Shown here one piece after another: positions 45,829 through 57,080 of a DNA stretch of 64,000 nucleotides (its first letter is position 1; every line of letters starts with the position of its first letter). The translations under genes were made by a program, and so were the position numbers. The stretch spans positions 63,432,201-63,496,200 of the forward strand of contig CM053140.1 of assembly GCA_028571685.1 (NCBI GenBank). Reading direction: 5' to 3'. The stretch is from Heterohyrax brucei. Its lineage: Eukaryota > Chordata > Mammalia > Hyracoidea > Procaviidae. The notes beneath the pieces were generated by a model. That model searched no databases. It saw only the letters and a list, made by a program, of their open reading frames with translations, and was not told where the DNA came from.

Positions 45829-46695
45829 AATGGCAATATAATGACATCAAACACCTTTTCACAGGCTTTTTGGCCATCTGTGTCTCTCTGATTAAATGTC
45901 TATTCAAGTTCTTTGTCCCCTTTTTAAATTGTGTTTTTTTTTGTTGTTGAGGTCTAGGGGTTCTCTGTATATTCTGGATACTAGACTCTTATCAGATGTA
46001 TAATTTACAAATACTGTGTCCCATTATCTAGGTTATCCTTCCACTTGTTTGAGAATGCCCTTGGACGCACATTTTTAATTTTGATGAATTCCCATTTATC
46101 TTTTTGTCACTGTGGTTGCTTGTGTTTTGGTGTCATATTTAAGAATCTTGTCAAATCCATTAAGTTTACCCCTGTGTTTTCTTTTAAGAGTTAGCACTTA
46201 CATTTGGGTCTTTGATCCATTTTGAGTTAATTTTCGTTATGGTGTGAGGTAGGAGTCCAGCTTCATTCTTTTGTGTGTAGATGTCTAGCTGTCCCAGCAC
46301 CTCTGTTGGACTGTTCTTTTTCCACTGAATGAACTTGGCATCCAAGTCAAAAATCAATTGGTCATAGATGTATGAGTTTATTTCTGGATTGCCAATTTTG
46401 TTTCATTAGTCTGTATGTCTGTCGTTATACAAGTACCAAACTGTTTTGACTACTGTAGCATTGTATTACTTAAAATCAGAAAGTGTGAGCCATACAACTG
46501 TTTTTCTTTTTAAGACTGTTTTGGCTCTTCTGGAGCCCTTAATTTTCTGTATGAAGTTTAAGATAAGCTTTTCAATTTCAGCAAAGACGTCAGCTGGAAT
46601 TACGATATGGATTGCTTTGAACCTGTAGATCTGTTTGGGGAAGTGACTTAACATTGAGTCTTCTGACCCATGAACACGGGATGTCTTTTCTTAAT

Positions 46696-47386
46696 TGCTT
46701 CTTACTGAAGCAAAGTCTAGTCCATCCTAACTAATATATCCCTCATTAGGTCAGACTAAAGAGACTGGAGAGTAAGCAAGATGCCAAGACCCACTTACCT
46801 TGGTCAGTGAAAATTTGGGCTTTCTGTTCTTACATAGACCAACACCCTTCTGCCTGTTAGAGTACACTCTTTGTAGACTTCACAACCCCACCTAACCTGG
46901 CATCTACTTTCTAGTTTCTATAACATGGTTCCTGTCCCTTTGTCACCCAAACTACAAAGCTGATATGCGGTTTTCTAAAAAATAAGCTCAAACCACTTAC
47001 ACAAGCAAAGTCTTTCAGCTACTGTTTTGAGGTCACAGTGGCCAAATAGTGATTTCCATAAAAGCTGCCAGCCTTCCAAGAAAGGCTTATGTTGTTAGCA
47101 GCAGCAAATGCACTCTTGCTTGGTAAATGCTGCCCGTGAGACACTGCCTGTGAGGAAATCCTTGTAGTAGAAACCAGAAGTTTTACTGGAGAAAAATTAT
47201 GCAGAGCAGAAGGCACTGGGTTAGAAGTATCGTCAGAATAATATTTCTTGAGCACCTGATATATCTGAAGCACAGTCAGAAATCCATGATCCCGGTGTCA
47301 GGGAACTCTCAGTATATGACAGAGACAGGCAAGGGAGTGAGGGCAATATCACAATGTGACAAGTCAGGTTTGTTAGTTAATTTAAG
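46696..47386. other. Intergenic DNA, nothing recognised
   Basis: No repeat or gene that I can name. The longest frame, 47273-47019 on the minus strand, has no recognisable domain. Confidence 0.5.
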
Positions 47387-47387
47387 G

Positions 47388-47568
47388 ACCCCTGGTGGTG
47401 CAGTGAGCAAAGTAATTGATTGCTAACCCAAGGGGCAGTATTTCAAACCACCAGCCTCTCTGAGGGAGAAAGAAGCGACAGTCTCCTTTCGTAAAGATTT
47501 ACAGCCTTGAAGACTTTATGGGGTCCCTATAAGCTGGAATCAGCTTGACAGCAGTGGGTTTAGTTTGG
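47388..47568 (+). mobile_element. tRNA-derived SINE, long subtype
   Basis: 'acccctggtggtgcagtgagc' head, 'gtatttcaaaccaccagcc' B-box region, 'gagggagaaagaagcgacagtctcctttcgtaaagatttacagcc' and 'ctggaatcagcttgacagcagtgggttt' tail. Confidence 0.85.
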
Positions 47569-49030
47569 GTTCTGGGGTTGGTTAATTCTTTCTTCTGACA
47601 CATATTTATTGAGCTCTCCTGATATGCTAGTGGATGGACATAAAAAGAAAAAGAAAACAAGAACTGTTCATGACTTTCTGAAATGTATAATTTAGCAAAC
47701 ATAAGAGAAATAGATGTAAAGGATTAAGGGAGTACTTAGCGGGGGAAATAACCCAATCTGAAGGGTGGTATGGAATGCTTTTTAAAGGAAGGGACGCCAG
47801 AAATGAGTCCTGGAGGATAGACAAGAACGTGGTAGCCAAGAAGGGGAAGAACGTTCCAGGTAGAGAGAAGAGTTTAAGCAAATACCTGAAGGCATGAACT
47901 GACTTAGTGTATTTGGCAACTGTCAGTAGTTTAGCGCGATCTAATCGTGGGGTTTGAACCCAAGAAGGATGAGAGATAATATGAGAGACTAGCCAGTGGG
48001 CTATGTTATAAAGGACCCTCGGTGTTGGGCTCACCCAGAAGACAGTAGGAGCAAGATTTTGAGTTGGAGTGTTTATTAGTTAAGAAGCAAGCTCAGTTAT
48101 TTCAACAAAGACTCCAAAATAACAATGGCTTAATAAAGACAGCACTGACTTCTCACTTTTGTAACAGCCCAGGTAGGCATGAGAGGGAGAGCCAGCCTCC
48201 TTCTGCACTGTTGTTCTGAGATCTTTAACTTTCTTCCTTGTGGTCTAAGAGAGCCACAAACTCCTATTATGGCATCTGCACTGTAGCCAGCAGGATGGAG
48301 TCAAGGGGCTGTGGAGGCCAAACCCAGTCCTTTAAAAGGCGTAACCTAGAATTTGCGTACTTCTCTCTGCTGAAATATAATCACATGGCCACAACTAGCT
48401 GCGGGGGTGGCTGGGAAATGTAGTTTTTATTCTGGACAGGCATGTGGCCAGCTAAAATGTAAATATTCTGTTACTAAAGGAAGAATGCATCCTATGGGAC
48501 AACTAGCTATCTGCAACACAGTGACAATCCTGTTTACCTTTGGAAAGATCGAAAGATGGTGAATGGACTAAACAGTAAGAGACTTGAACCAAGGAACTAA
48601 TCTAAATGAGAGATACTGAGGCTTGAACCAAGGCAGAGACATTCAGGGTAGAGAGAAGTAGACAAGAGCTGGAGATATTTGGAGGTTGAATGGACAGGAC
48701 AAGGTGACCAGTTGGCCATACTTTTAATTAATTGTACTTACTGTAGCCTGAAACTATACTTTGCATTTGTATGATTAAGCAGTTTAAAGTCTGCCTCTCC
48801 AAGTAGATCATAAGCTTCACAAGTACACAGACTGGGTTTGTTTTGCTTACCACAGAATCCCAAGGCTAGTGCCTAGCACTGTGCCTGGCATACAGTAAGT
48901 GCTTAGTAAATATTTGGCGAGTGAATGATTGAATGCACAGAGAGAGCAAGAGCAAAGGACAATAACAGCAATGCATAAAAAGGGTGTGTCATGACTTCCT
49001 CCTCTAACTTTGAGAGAGTGGAAAGGGAAG
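47569..49030. other. Intergenic DNA with L2-like and old repeats
   Basis: About 47585-47915 resembles L2 ('gaacgttccaggtagagagaagag', 'aatacctgaaggcatgaactg'). About 48060-48470 looks like an ancient repeat ('ggctgggaaatgtagtttttattctggacagg'), and about 48720-48930 resembles MIR ('gtgcctggcatacagtaagtgcttagtaaatatttg'). No gene seen. Confidence 0.5.
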
Positions 49031-49039
49031 AGTCAACAT

Positions 49040-49850
49040 CAGCATCAGCTCAAAACTGACTCCTGTGAGGTGGAAGTCAGACACAGCTCCATGCTCCAAC
49101 CTTTTTACCAGTTCCGACGCCAGTCATAACTTCCATGACACTTCCTACTTATCTATTCTGTGACCACACAGAATGCACAGCCCATACTCACAGTTACCGG
49201 GTTTAGTAGGCAAGTAACAGGTTACGTGTCAGGATCAGGATCAACTTGAAATAACCGGAACAACTCAGGATACAGTTCTATGATGAGGACACCTTCTTTT
49301 CAGTTGCTACTGCCTAGCCCATACTCCTGGCTGTGCCCTTGCTTCTGGCCTGCACCCTCACTCTTGGCCTGGGTCTTGCCCTCCTTGGGCAAGTGTTACA
49401 AAGCTCTTTAGCGCTGTTCATAAGTGCCTGGAGGCACCTCATTCTGTCTGGAAGCCTCCTGTCTGGAGGCCTTCAACCCTTTTTCCCGCGTGTCAGTGAG
49501 CCTAGCCTGCCAGTCCTGCGTCACTGCGATCTTATTCTGTCTTCAGCGCTACAGCTCTCTTTCTCTGTCTCCTGGGTCTAGGAGGTTCTCAGCACAGGGA
49601 CCCTGAGTCCAAAGAATGCACTCACCTTCTGGCTCTTTCAACCTCTGTGATTGGCTTCCTGTAAGTCTAGTAGTAGTAAAATGACTAATTCCCTACAAGG
49701 TTTCCATGCACCTTATTTGTATAGTCCCACTCCTACAGGAATTCCGTGTATCTTAGCTGCCTTAACAAAACAGTCCAACCCCTTTGGTGGGCCACAAGCA
49801 CCTTATTTGCACAGCCCTACCCAATCGTTTCGTGGTGGTTACAATACAGA
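49040..49850 (+). repeat. LTR-like interspersed repeat, copy 2
   Basis: Same family as 37790-38575: 'actcctgtgaggtggaagtcag', 'aacctttttaccagttccgacgcc', 'gatcaggatcaacttgaaataaccggaacaac', 'ccctccttgggcaag', 'ccctacccaatcg'. The hydrophobic frame at 49333 arises from this repeat and is not a gene. The GC-richer copy suggests less decay than copy 1. Confidence 0.6.
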
Positions 49851-49859
49851 AGCAATTCA

Positions 49860-50730
49860 TGCACTGCATAATGACTCCTGCAATTAGTTTGACTGAGGAA
49901 TAGCAGCATCTTAACATAAGCATCAGTTTTGTTTTATTAATAATTTCTACTGACTGTAATATGTCATTTTCCCTTTCCTGTTGGGCATTTGGCCCCCTTG
50001 ATGGTATCTGTAGCTGGCTCCCCAAACTTCCAGTTATTGCTGGTTATTAATGCACTGTCTCGTTTCAGGTATTAACCTGACTTTTCCATTTTCAAAGGTC
50101 AATCGCACAGGCACAGTGTATTCAAAGCCCCAGCGGGTGGGGCCTGCAGCCTGAAGCACAGAAGGGGAGCCATCTGCTCTCGCACCAGCACTGTCTCTCC
50201 CCTGCCCTCTGGTGGGGAGGAACAGGAAGGAACCAAAAGGACACGTTTCCTTAAATGTCCTCTGCTGGCCCTTAGCTGACCCTGTCTTCACTGCTCACAC
50301 AGTCACCTGGTGGTGACTGTCCGCTGGTTCATCACGGCTGCTCAGCTCATCATTTGGAAAAACAGTGTATGTGTGTCTCTGTGGGGAGAGCCCAGCAGGC
50401 CATGCCGATCAGGTGCTTGATCTCAAACAGCTCCCATGTGCTGGAGGCTGCTGGCTGCACCCTTCTTGTCTCACCCTTTTGCCCTCAGCAGGCCTGCAGT
50501 ACCCCTCACATCTACCCTCTGTAGCCCCATCTCTGGGGCCTGCAGACATGTGCAGAATTTTTCCTTCTACCTCTGCACAATTTGATCACATCCTTGGCCT
50601 CCTTTCCCTAACAGCCTTTCCCTGTTTCAGTAGCATCATGGGCAGTCACCAAGAGCAGTGGCTCAGCAGACAACAACACGGAAGATGGTAGACTCTCCTG
50701 ATGGCAACTCAGACTTGATGGGCAATTTCC
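49860..50730. other. Intergenic DNA, no gene supported
   Basis: GC-rich around 50130-50560. An open frame at 50365-50691 has no known domain and no splice or start context that convinces me. Nothing else recognised. Confidence 0.45.
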
Positions 50731-51450
50731 TTGCCTGCTCTTCCGGTTACCTATGGCTGTGCAACACCCCAAACTTTGTGGGCATAAAAGAACAACTATT
50801 TTATTATGTTAATTGATTCTGTGGTTCAGAAATTTGAAGCATGGATGGTTTGTCTCTGCTGGAGGTAAGCAGTTTCCAAGACAGCTCCCAATGATTCCGG
50901 CTTTCTGATATTCAGGCCTTTGTGCAGTCTCTTCCTGTGTTGTATGGGGGTTAGCGTGTGTGACAAATATAGCGTGGATTTTAAAAGACATTGTGGCTTC
51001 TATCTCACTGTCTCTCTTAGACTACCCACTGTAGGTAAAGTGGCTGCCACGTTGTAAGGACACTCACAAGTGGAGAGGAATGGAGGCGCGCCACCAATGG
51101 CCACTTTAACGAGCTTAGAAGTGAATCTTCCAACCTCGGGGAAGTCTTCAGATACCTACGGCACTAGCTGGCGGTTAGACTGTTGGTTGTTTTCAACTCT
51201 TATATTTTGGGATAATTTGTTATGTTGTAATAGGTAGCTAGCACACTGCTCCTTGACATGTGGGGCCTTAGCTGGAAAGACTTGTGGCTGGGGGCTGGAA
51301 TCACCTGGAGGCTTCTTCACTCAGGTGTCTGCACTGGGGATGACTTGAAGTCTCAGCTGGGCTAGTTGCCAAGTGGGCCTCCTTGTGGCCTCACCATGTC
51401 CACTGGGCTTCCACAGTATAGCAGCTGAGCTCCCAGAGGGAGTGCCCCTG
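50730..51450 (+). repeat. Ancient repeat interrupted by a MaLR-type LTR
   Basis: Outer parts about 50745-50862 ('ttacctatggctgtgcaacacccc') and 51240-51450 ('gacatgtggggccttagctgg', 'gggcctccttgtggcc') look like one ancient repeat. The middle, about 50868-51236, has MaLR features: 'agacagctcccaatgattcc', 'ggacactcacaagtggagagg' and the end 'ttttgggataatttgttatgttgtaataggtagc'. Family names uncertain. Confidence 0.5.
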
Positions 51451-52715
51451 GAGGCAGCCTGTATCTATACTAGTTTTCCAAGAGACCAAGGTAAAAGTTG
51501 CAAGTTTTATTCTAGGAAGTCATGCCGAGTCATTTCTGCTGTATTCTACTGGACACAAATGAGTCACTAAGGCTAGGTCAGATTTAAGTGGAAGAGAATG
51601 ACTCATCCTCTTGTGATAAGGTCACATGGTAGCTAAGAGCAAGCGGAATAGGAGACAGTACGGTTGCCATCCTTGCAAAGTGTAGCCCACCATATTTGCG
51701 CTGCCAAACCAATTCATTGTGCCCTGCACTGCCCTTCAGGGAGAAAGAGGACAGATAGTTGTTTTTTTTATGTGTTTGTTTATAGTTTTTGTTTTTTATG
51801 AGTGCTGTACATTTCTTCTCCTGTGAGTAGTGCTGGCTCTGTGAAAGTGGTACTTTCTACCAAGCTGTGAGATGATCCAGCAGCCTCTGGGCTTGGATGG
51901 TGGAGTACTTCATGCCTTTTGTTTTTAACTGTGAACTTTGGTGCTAATCCCATTGATTCTGGGAAAATAGGGAAGATTCCATCTGGCCCTTGACTCCACC
52001 AAGTCACACCACCCTTTCTTTCTCTGCCAATCATTGTGTTTAGGGCTTTACCCAGTCTAGTCCTGACATCCACCCTGTCAAGAGAATTATGACCCTCATT
52101 TTATACATAAGGAAGTGACCTGACCAAAGTCACACAGCTGGAAGGCAGCTCAAGGAGAGTCAGTGCCAGCTCAGACCCCTAAATCCGTGCTCTTAGGGAC
52201 TCTGGGATTCCAGAAAGCCTACTGGTGTTGGGTCATCAGCCCTGCTCTCCTCAGGATGCTACCAAGGGGAGAGCAGTGTGAGCAGTGGTGGTGGTGGCAG
52301 AGAGGCTGGAGGGAGGCAGTCACTGCAAAGCCAGGTTTCCAAGCCCCCGTCTGAGGGTTGGGGCCAGTTGCCAGGTGGGTGAAGGGAAGGCAAAACACGA
52401 AAAGGTGAAGCAGTTTTTACTACTGGCCTAGTTGTACTTCTGGGTACATCCCCTGAGTGACAGCCTTGGATTCACTGCTCCCGTTGCATTTGTTGGACTG
52501 GAACCTCTGTCTGGAGATTCCTATGACCTCACGGAGCCTGGGGACACCAGCGTGTGGATCATTTCTCGCCCTAGTGAACAGGTTTCTGGCCAGTCCTTGC
52601 CCCTACTAACCCCCTCCCCCACTACCTGCTGACTCCTGCTTCCCAGCATGCCACACTCTCATGTTGCAGGATGTGACAGTTTCCAGTACCCACCGCCTGC
52701 CAGGCCCTGAGCTCA
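51451..52715. other. Intergenic DNA, nothing clear
   Basis: About 52080-52150 resembles MIR in minus orientation ('gaccctcattttatacataaggaagtgacc...cacacagctggaag'). The rest is unclassified. No gene seen. Confidence 0.45.
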
Positions 52716-53115
52716 CGCTGTTGTTGCTGCCATTGAGTTGGATCTGACTCATGTCAACCATTATGTACAGCAGAACACAATATTACCTCATCCTGCATCG
52801 TCTTCTCTATTGCCTGCATGTCTGAGTCCAATCCATCTCACCGTTGGCTCTTTATTTCACCAGTAACTGAGCTCTTCTGATGACATGTACCAAACAGGCC
52901 AGATGGACAATGTTCTATTGTGATCCATAAGGTTCCCACTGGCTAATTTTCATAAGTAGATCATCAGGCCTTTCTTCCTAGTCTGTCTTAGTTTGGAATC
53001 TCTGCTGAAACCTGTCCACCACAGGTGACTCTGCTGGCATCTGAAATACTGGTGGCACAGCTTCCCGCATCACAGCAATACACAAACCACCACAGCACTG
53101 CAAACTGACAGATGG
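52716..53115 (-). mobile_element. Short RTE derivative: 5' end joined to 3' tail
   Basis: Read on the minus strand it begins like the 5' end of the long RTE ('ctgtcagtttgcagtgctgtggtgg', 'gggaagctgtgccaccagtatttcagatgcc', 'agactaggaagaaaggcctgatgatctac'). It then passes directly to the RTE 3' tail ('ggtaatattgtgttctgctgtacataatgg...cagcaacaacagc'). About 400 bases, with the whole coding region missing. A non-autonomous RTE derivative. Confidence 0.75.
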
Positions 53116-53289
53116 GTGGTTATGAGCTCATGCTAAAAAACCCAAAGCTGAATTGCTGTCAAGTTGGTTCTGGTTCTGTCTTGGTGTCTCTTCTTCTCCT
53201 TTTCCTTCTCTTTCCCCTTCACCTCTGCTACCCTTTGTCCTCCCTCCTCCTTCTTTCTGATCATTTGTTTTGGAGGAGGCCAAGTCTTG

Positions 53290-53560
53290 AGTATCCACAT
53301 AGAGAAAGGAATTGAAGCCTCCTGCCCGCAGCTATGTAAGCAAACTTGAAAGTGGATGCTTCAGCCCTAGTGAAAGTCTTCAGATGTCTGCAGCCCTGGC
53401 CAACTGCTTGACCACAAATGCGAAGAGGACCCGAGCCAAGGCCACCCAGCTGAGCTGCTGCCTGATTCCTGACCACATGAAATAATAAACATTTGTTGTT
53501 TTAAGTCACTAAGTAATGTGTCATGCAGCAATAAACAACTAATACAATATTTCAGTAGAC
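53290..53560 (+). mobile_element. MaLR-type LTR, 3' half
   Basis: 'gaattgaagcctcctgcccgc', 'agtcttcagatgtctgcagccctggcc', 'gaaataataaacatttgttgttttaagtcactaag', and end 'gcagcaataaacaactaatac' are hallmarks of a MaLR LTR end. Confidence 0.75.
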
Positions 53561-53937
53561 TAAATATATGGGGGAAAATATTCTCTGATGTCTTTCCCCA
53601 AGACTTCAAGTACTTTTTGTGACTCAGACATCTGGGCTCAGACTCTAAGATGACAAGATACAGAGCTGGGAGCTCTGTCTAGACATCAGGAGCTGGTGCC
53701 TTCACAAGAACCACAGCCTCTATTCACTGAACCAGTCCCCCCAACAGCTGCACACAAGGGCAGAGAAAACTTTGGAAAGGTACCTCACCCCTCCTGCATC
53801 CACAGCTGCGGTGGGCATCCACTCAAGGCTCAGAGCTAATAACAGCCTTTATTTCTGTAACACTTTCTATGTGCTGGGATATGCAAAGTGTTTTCTGTGC
53901 CTTTTTTTTACTTTTCCCATCAGCCCTCTAAAGATGT

Positions 53938-54352
53938 TGTAAGGTGCTGTTGAGTTGATTCTGACTCACAGCAACTCTGTACAACAGTGGAAAACTGCTT
54001 GGTCCTGTATCATCCTCACAGTTGCTATGTTTGTGCCCATTGTTGCAGCCATGGTGTCAATCCATCTCCATGAGGATCTCCCTCTTTTATACTGTTCCTT
54101 TGCTATATCGGATCCGACTCGACCGTTCTTGGCTTGGCTTGGCTGCTATATCAAGCATGATATCCTTCTTCAAGGATTAGTCTGTCCTGATTACATTCCC
54201 AAAATACATGAATTGAAGTTTCATCATCCTTGCTTCTAAGCAGCATTCTGACTGTACTTCTTTCAAGGTAAATTTTTGTATGTTCTTTTGGCAGTCCATA
54301 ATATACTCAATATTCCTTGCTAACAACATAATTAAAAGGCATCAATTTCTCC
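53938..54352 (-). mobile_element. RTE-clade LINE, 5'-truncated
   Basis: Reversed RTE 3' end: 'aaggtgctgttgagttgattctgactcacag', 'gtgcccattgttgcagcc', 'gcagcattctgactgtacttctttcaagg', 'atactcaatattccttgc'. A local 'ggcttggcttggctgcta' duplication occurs near 54130. It stands head-to-head with the deleted RTE that starts at 54508. Confidence 0.85.
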
Positions 54353-54507
54353 CCCCAGAAACTGTGTGAAATAATACATACTTGTTGGAACAATTCATTA
54401 CAGTTGTAGGGCTACTGTGCTGTGGTAGTTTTGGGTTTAAATCCAAACTGAGAGGCAGGGAAGTAGCAACCCAAGATCTAAAAATACTTCCCACCATGTG
54501 TTTCCCC

Positions 54508-56557
54508 AAGTGTCTATCAATTTGTCGTACTGTGAGAGCTTGTATATTGCTGTGACGCTGCAAGCTATGAAACTTGCTCTCGAATGTCAAGTAGCTAAAG
54601 CAAAAGGAAGAAGTGATGAAGTAATAGAACTGAACAGAAGATGACAAAGAGTAGCTCATGAACACAAAGTAAAGTATTATAATGTGCAAAGAGCCGGAGA
54701 TACAAAATTGAAAAGGAAGAACATCCTCTGCATTTCTCAAGCTGAAAGAACTGAAGGCAAAACTCTAGCTACAATAATAAAGGATTCCATGGGGAAAATA
54801 TTAAATGATGCAGAAAGCATCAAAAGAAGATGGAAGGAAAACAGAGTCATTATACTGAAAAGAACTGGTCAACCATTCCAAGAAGCAGCATATGATCAGG
54901 GGCCAAAGGTACAGCAGAAGAAGTCAAAGCTGCATCAAAGGCACTGGCAAAAACAAGGCTCCAGGAATTGATGGCTTATCTACTGAGATGTTTCAATAAG
55001 TGGATGCAGTGCTGGAAGTGCTCACTCATCTATGCCAAGAAATCTGGAAGACAGCTGCTTGGACAACAGACTTGAAGAGATCCACATTTACGAAAATTCC
55101 CAAGAAAGGTGATCCAAACACACATGGAAATTATCAAACAATATTAATGTCACATGAAAGCAAAATTTTGCTGAAGACCATTCAAAAGCAGTTACAGCAG
55201 TGTGCTGACACAGTACTTCCAGAAATTCAAGCTGGATTCAGAAGAGGACATGGAATCAGGAATATCATTGCTGATGTCAGATGAATATTAGCTAAAAACA
55301 GAGAATACTAGAAAGATGTGTACTTGTGTTTTACTGACTATGCAAAGCCACTTGACTGTGTGGATCATAACAAATTATGGATAACATGGGGGAGACTGGG
55401 AATTCCAGAATTCTTAATTGTGCTCGTGAGGAATCTGCACATGGATCAGGAGGTAGTTGTTCAAACAAGGAGACACCACATGGTTTAAAGTTCAGAAGCT
55501 ATGCATCAGGGCTGTGTATTTTTACCATACCTATTCAATCTGTATGCTGAGCAAATAATCTGAGAAGATGAATTATGTGAAGAACAGGACGTCAGGATTG
55601 GTGGAGGACTTATTAAAAGCCTATGTTACGCAGATGACACAACCTTGCTTGCTGAAAGTGAACAAGAGTTAAAATATTTACTGATGAAGATCAAAGACCT
55701 CAGCCTTCAGTGTAGATTGCCCTTCAACATCAAGAAAACACAAATCCTCTTAGATGAACCAATGAGCAACATTATGATAGACAGAGAAAAGATTGAAGTT
55801 GTCAAGGATTTCATTTTACCTGGATCCACAGTCAACACCCACAGAAGCCAAAACCCTCCCCAAACCAAACTCATTCCTGTTGAGCTGACTCCAACCCATA
55901 ACCCCCATAGGACAGAGTAGAACTTCCCCATGAATTCCCAAGGAGCGCCTGAGAATTGAACTGACTGAGATTTGGTTAGCAGCCATAGCACTTAACCACT
56001 ACACCACCAGGGTCCCAAGGAAGCAGCAGGCAGGAGATCAAAAAGCGTACTGCACTGGGCAAATCTGCTGCAAAAGACCTCTTTAATGTGTTGAAAAGTA
56101 AAGATGTTACCTTGAAGACTAAGATGCACCTGACCCAAGTTGTGGTATTTTCAGTTGCGTCATATATTTTTCAAAAGCTAGGCAATGAGAAAGGAAGACA
56201 GAAGAACCGACACCTTTGAATTGTGGTGTTGGAGAAGAATATTGAAGATATCATGGTCTGCTGAAAGTACTAACAGATCTGTCTTGGCAAAAGTACAAGC
56301 AGGATGGTGAGATTATGTCTTACATATTTTGGAAATGCTGTCAGGATGGATCCATCTCTGGAGAAGGACACCATGCTTGGTAAAGTAGAGGATCAGCGAA
56401 AAACAAGAAGGTCCTAAAGGAAATGGACTGACACAGTGCCTGCAACTGTGAGCTCAAGTGTGATTGTGGGCCTTTCATAGCCCTGGCCAGTGTTTAGTAC
56501 TGTTGTACACATGGTTGCTATGAGTTGGAATCAACTTGACAGCACTTAACAACAACA
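54508..56557 (+). mobile_element. RTE-clade LINE with internal deletion of the endonuclease region
   Basis: The 5' end ('gtgtctatcaatttgtcgtactg') is kept, but at 54565-54569 the sequence jumps from the position equal to 33828 to that equal to 35468 of the long copy, so the endonuclease domain is gone. The reverse-transcriptase part is comparatively well kept: Q-A-G-F-R-R-G at about 55227-55247 and an intact Y-A-D-D-T near 55626-55640. Stops and frameshifts still break it. A minus-strand SINE sits at 55848-56018, and the tail is CACTTAACAACAACA. Inactive. Confidence 0.88.
55848..56018 (-). mobile_element. tRNA-derived SINE inside the deleted RTE
   Basis: Minus-strand copy: 'ccaaaccaaactcattcctgttgagctgactccaaccc', 'ggacagagtagaacttcccc', 'ggttagcagccatagcacttaaccactacaccaccaggg'. 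It interrupts the RTE between 'gtcaacacccacagaag' and 'aaggaagcagcaggc'. Confidence 0.88.
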
Positions 56558-56569
56558 GATGTACAATGA

Positions 56570-56880
56570 GGATGTAGGTGGTTCTGTAGTAGAATCCTCT
56601 CTCATCTTCCATGTGGGAGACCCTGGTTTGATTTTCAGAGAATGCACCCCAAACAGAGCCACCACCTGACTTTCATTGGAGGTGGGTTTGTTGCTGAACA
56701 GGTTTCATGGAACTTCTGGACTCAGACAGACCAGAAAGAAAGGCCTGGTGATGTACTTCCAAAAGTCAGCTAGTGAAAACCATTATGGAACATAGTAATC
56801 TGATCTGCAAACCCACAACCAATCAGAAGAATGGACTGGGCAGTTTTGCTTTGTGTTGTCCATGGGGCGGCCATGAGTGG
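56570..56880 (+). mobile_element. tRNA-Gly-headed SINE with RTE-like body and tail
   Basis: The head at about 56573-56653 resembles tRNA-Gly: 'gtaggtggttctgtagtagaa' (A box), 'cttccatgtgggagaccctggtttgatt' (anticodon arm and B box) and 'gaatgcacc' (acceptor end). The body 'gaacaggtttcatggaacttctggactcagacagaccagaaagaaaggcctgg' resembles the RTE 5' region. The tail ('ttttgctttgtgttgtccatggggcggccatgag') is the common RTE-like end. Too altered to be a tRNA gene. Confidence 0.75.
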
Positions 56881-56915
56881 GGGGTGGGGTGGGTGTCTTG
56901 ATAACAGCTAACTAG

Positions 56916-57080
56916 GGAACCCCTGGTAGTGTAGTGGTTAAATGCTATGACTGCTAACCAAAAGTCGACAGTTTAAATCTACTAGGCTCTCCTTCGAAGC
57001 TTATGTGGCAGTTCTCTCCCTCCTACAGGGTCACTATAACTTGGAATTTACTCAATGGCAAAGGATTTTTTTTTTAAACA
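56916..57080 (+). mobile_element. tRNA-derived SINE (AfroSINE type)
   Basis: 'gggaacccctggtagtgtagtggttaaatgc' head, 'gacagtttaaatc' B-box region, 'cactataacttggaatttactcaatggcaaagg' tail and a T9-10 run at the end. Follows the tRNA-Gly SINE after a short gap. Confidence 0.88.

Larger units (their letters stand above)
43440..46695 (-). mobile_element. Old L1 LINE (L1M-like), heavily interrupted
   Basis: Pieces 43440-43520, 44370-45130 and 45825-46695 read on the minus strand as L1: the ORF2 end codes for a fragment around 46654-46466 with F-I-Q-K-I-K-G and W-L-T-L-S-D-F-K, as in L1 ORF2. They also hold 'ggaattgctgggtcgtatggtaat' and the 3' UTR 'taagtgtataattcagtgaca'. It was interrupted by a younger L1 plus mariner sequence (about 43521-44370) and by a SINE carrying an LTR (45130-45830). 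No intact frame. Confidence 0.8.

Noticed and set aside
49333..49581. Leu-rich frame resembling a signal peptide
   Set aside because: It arises from the LTR-like repeat present also at 37790-38575, where the same region is not open in the same way.
50365..50691. 108-residue plus-strand frame in GC-rich DNA
   Set aside because: No domain, no splice partners, no match I know. Considered as a possible exon of the next gene upstream of AK2 (AZIN2 in human) but it shows no decarboxylase-like sequence.
56573..56653. Possible tRNA-Gly gene
   Set aside because: The A and B boxes are recognisable, but the arms are mismatched and the sequence continues straight into a SINE body shared by other copies, so it is a SINE head.
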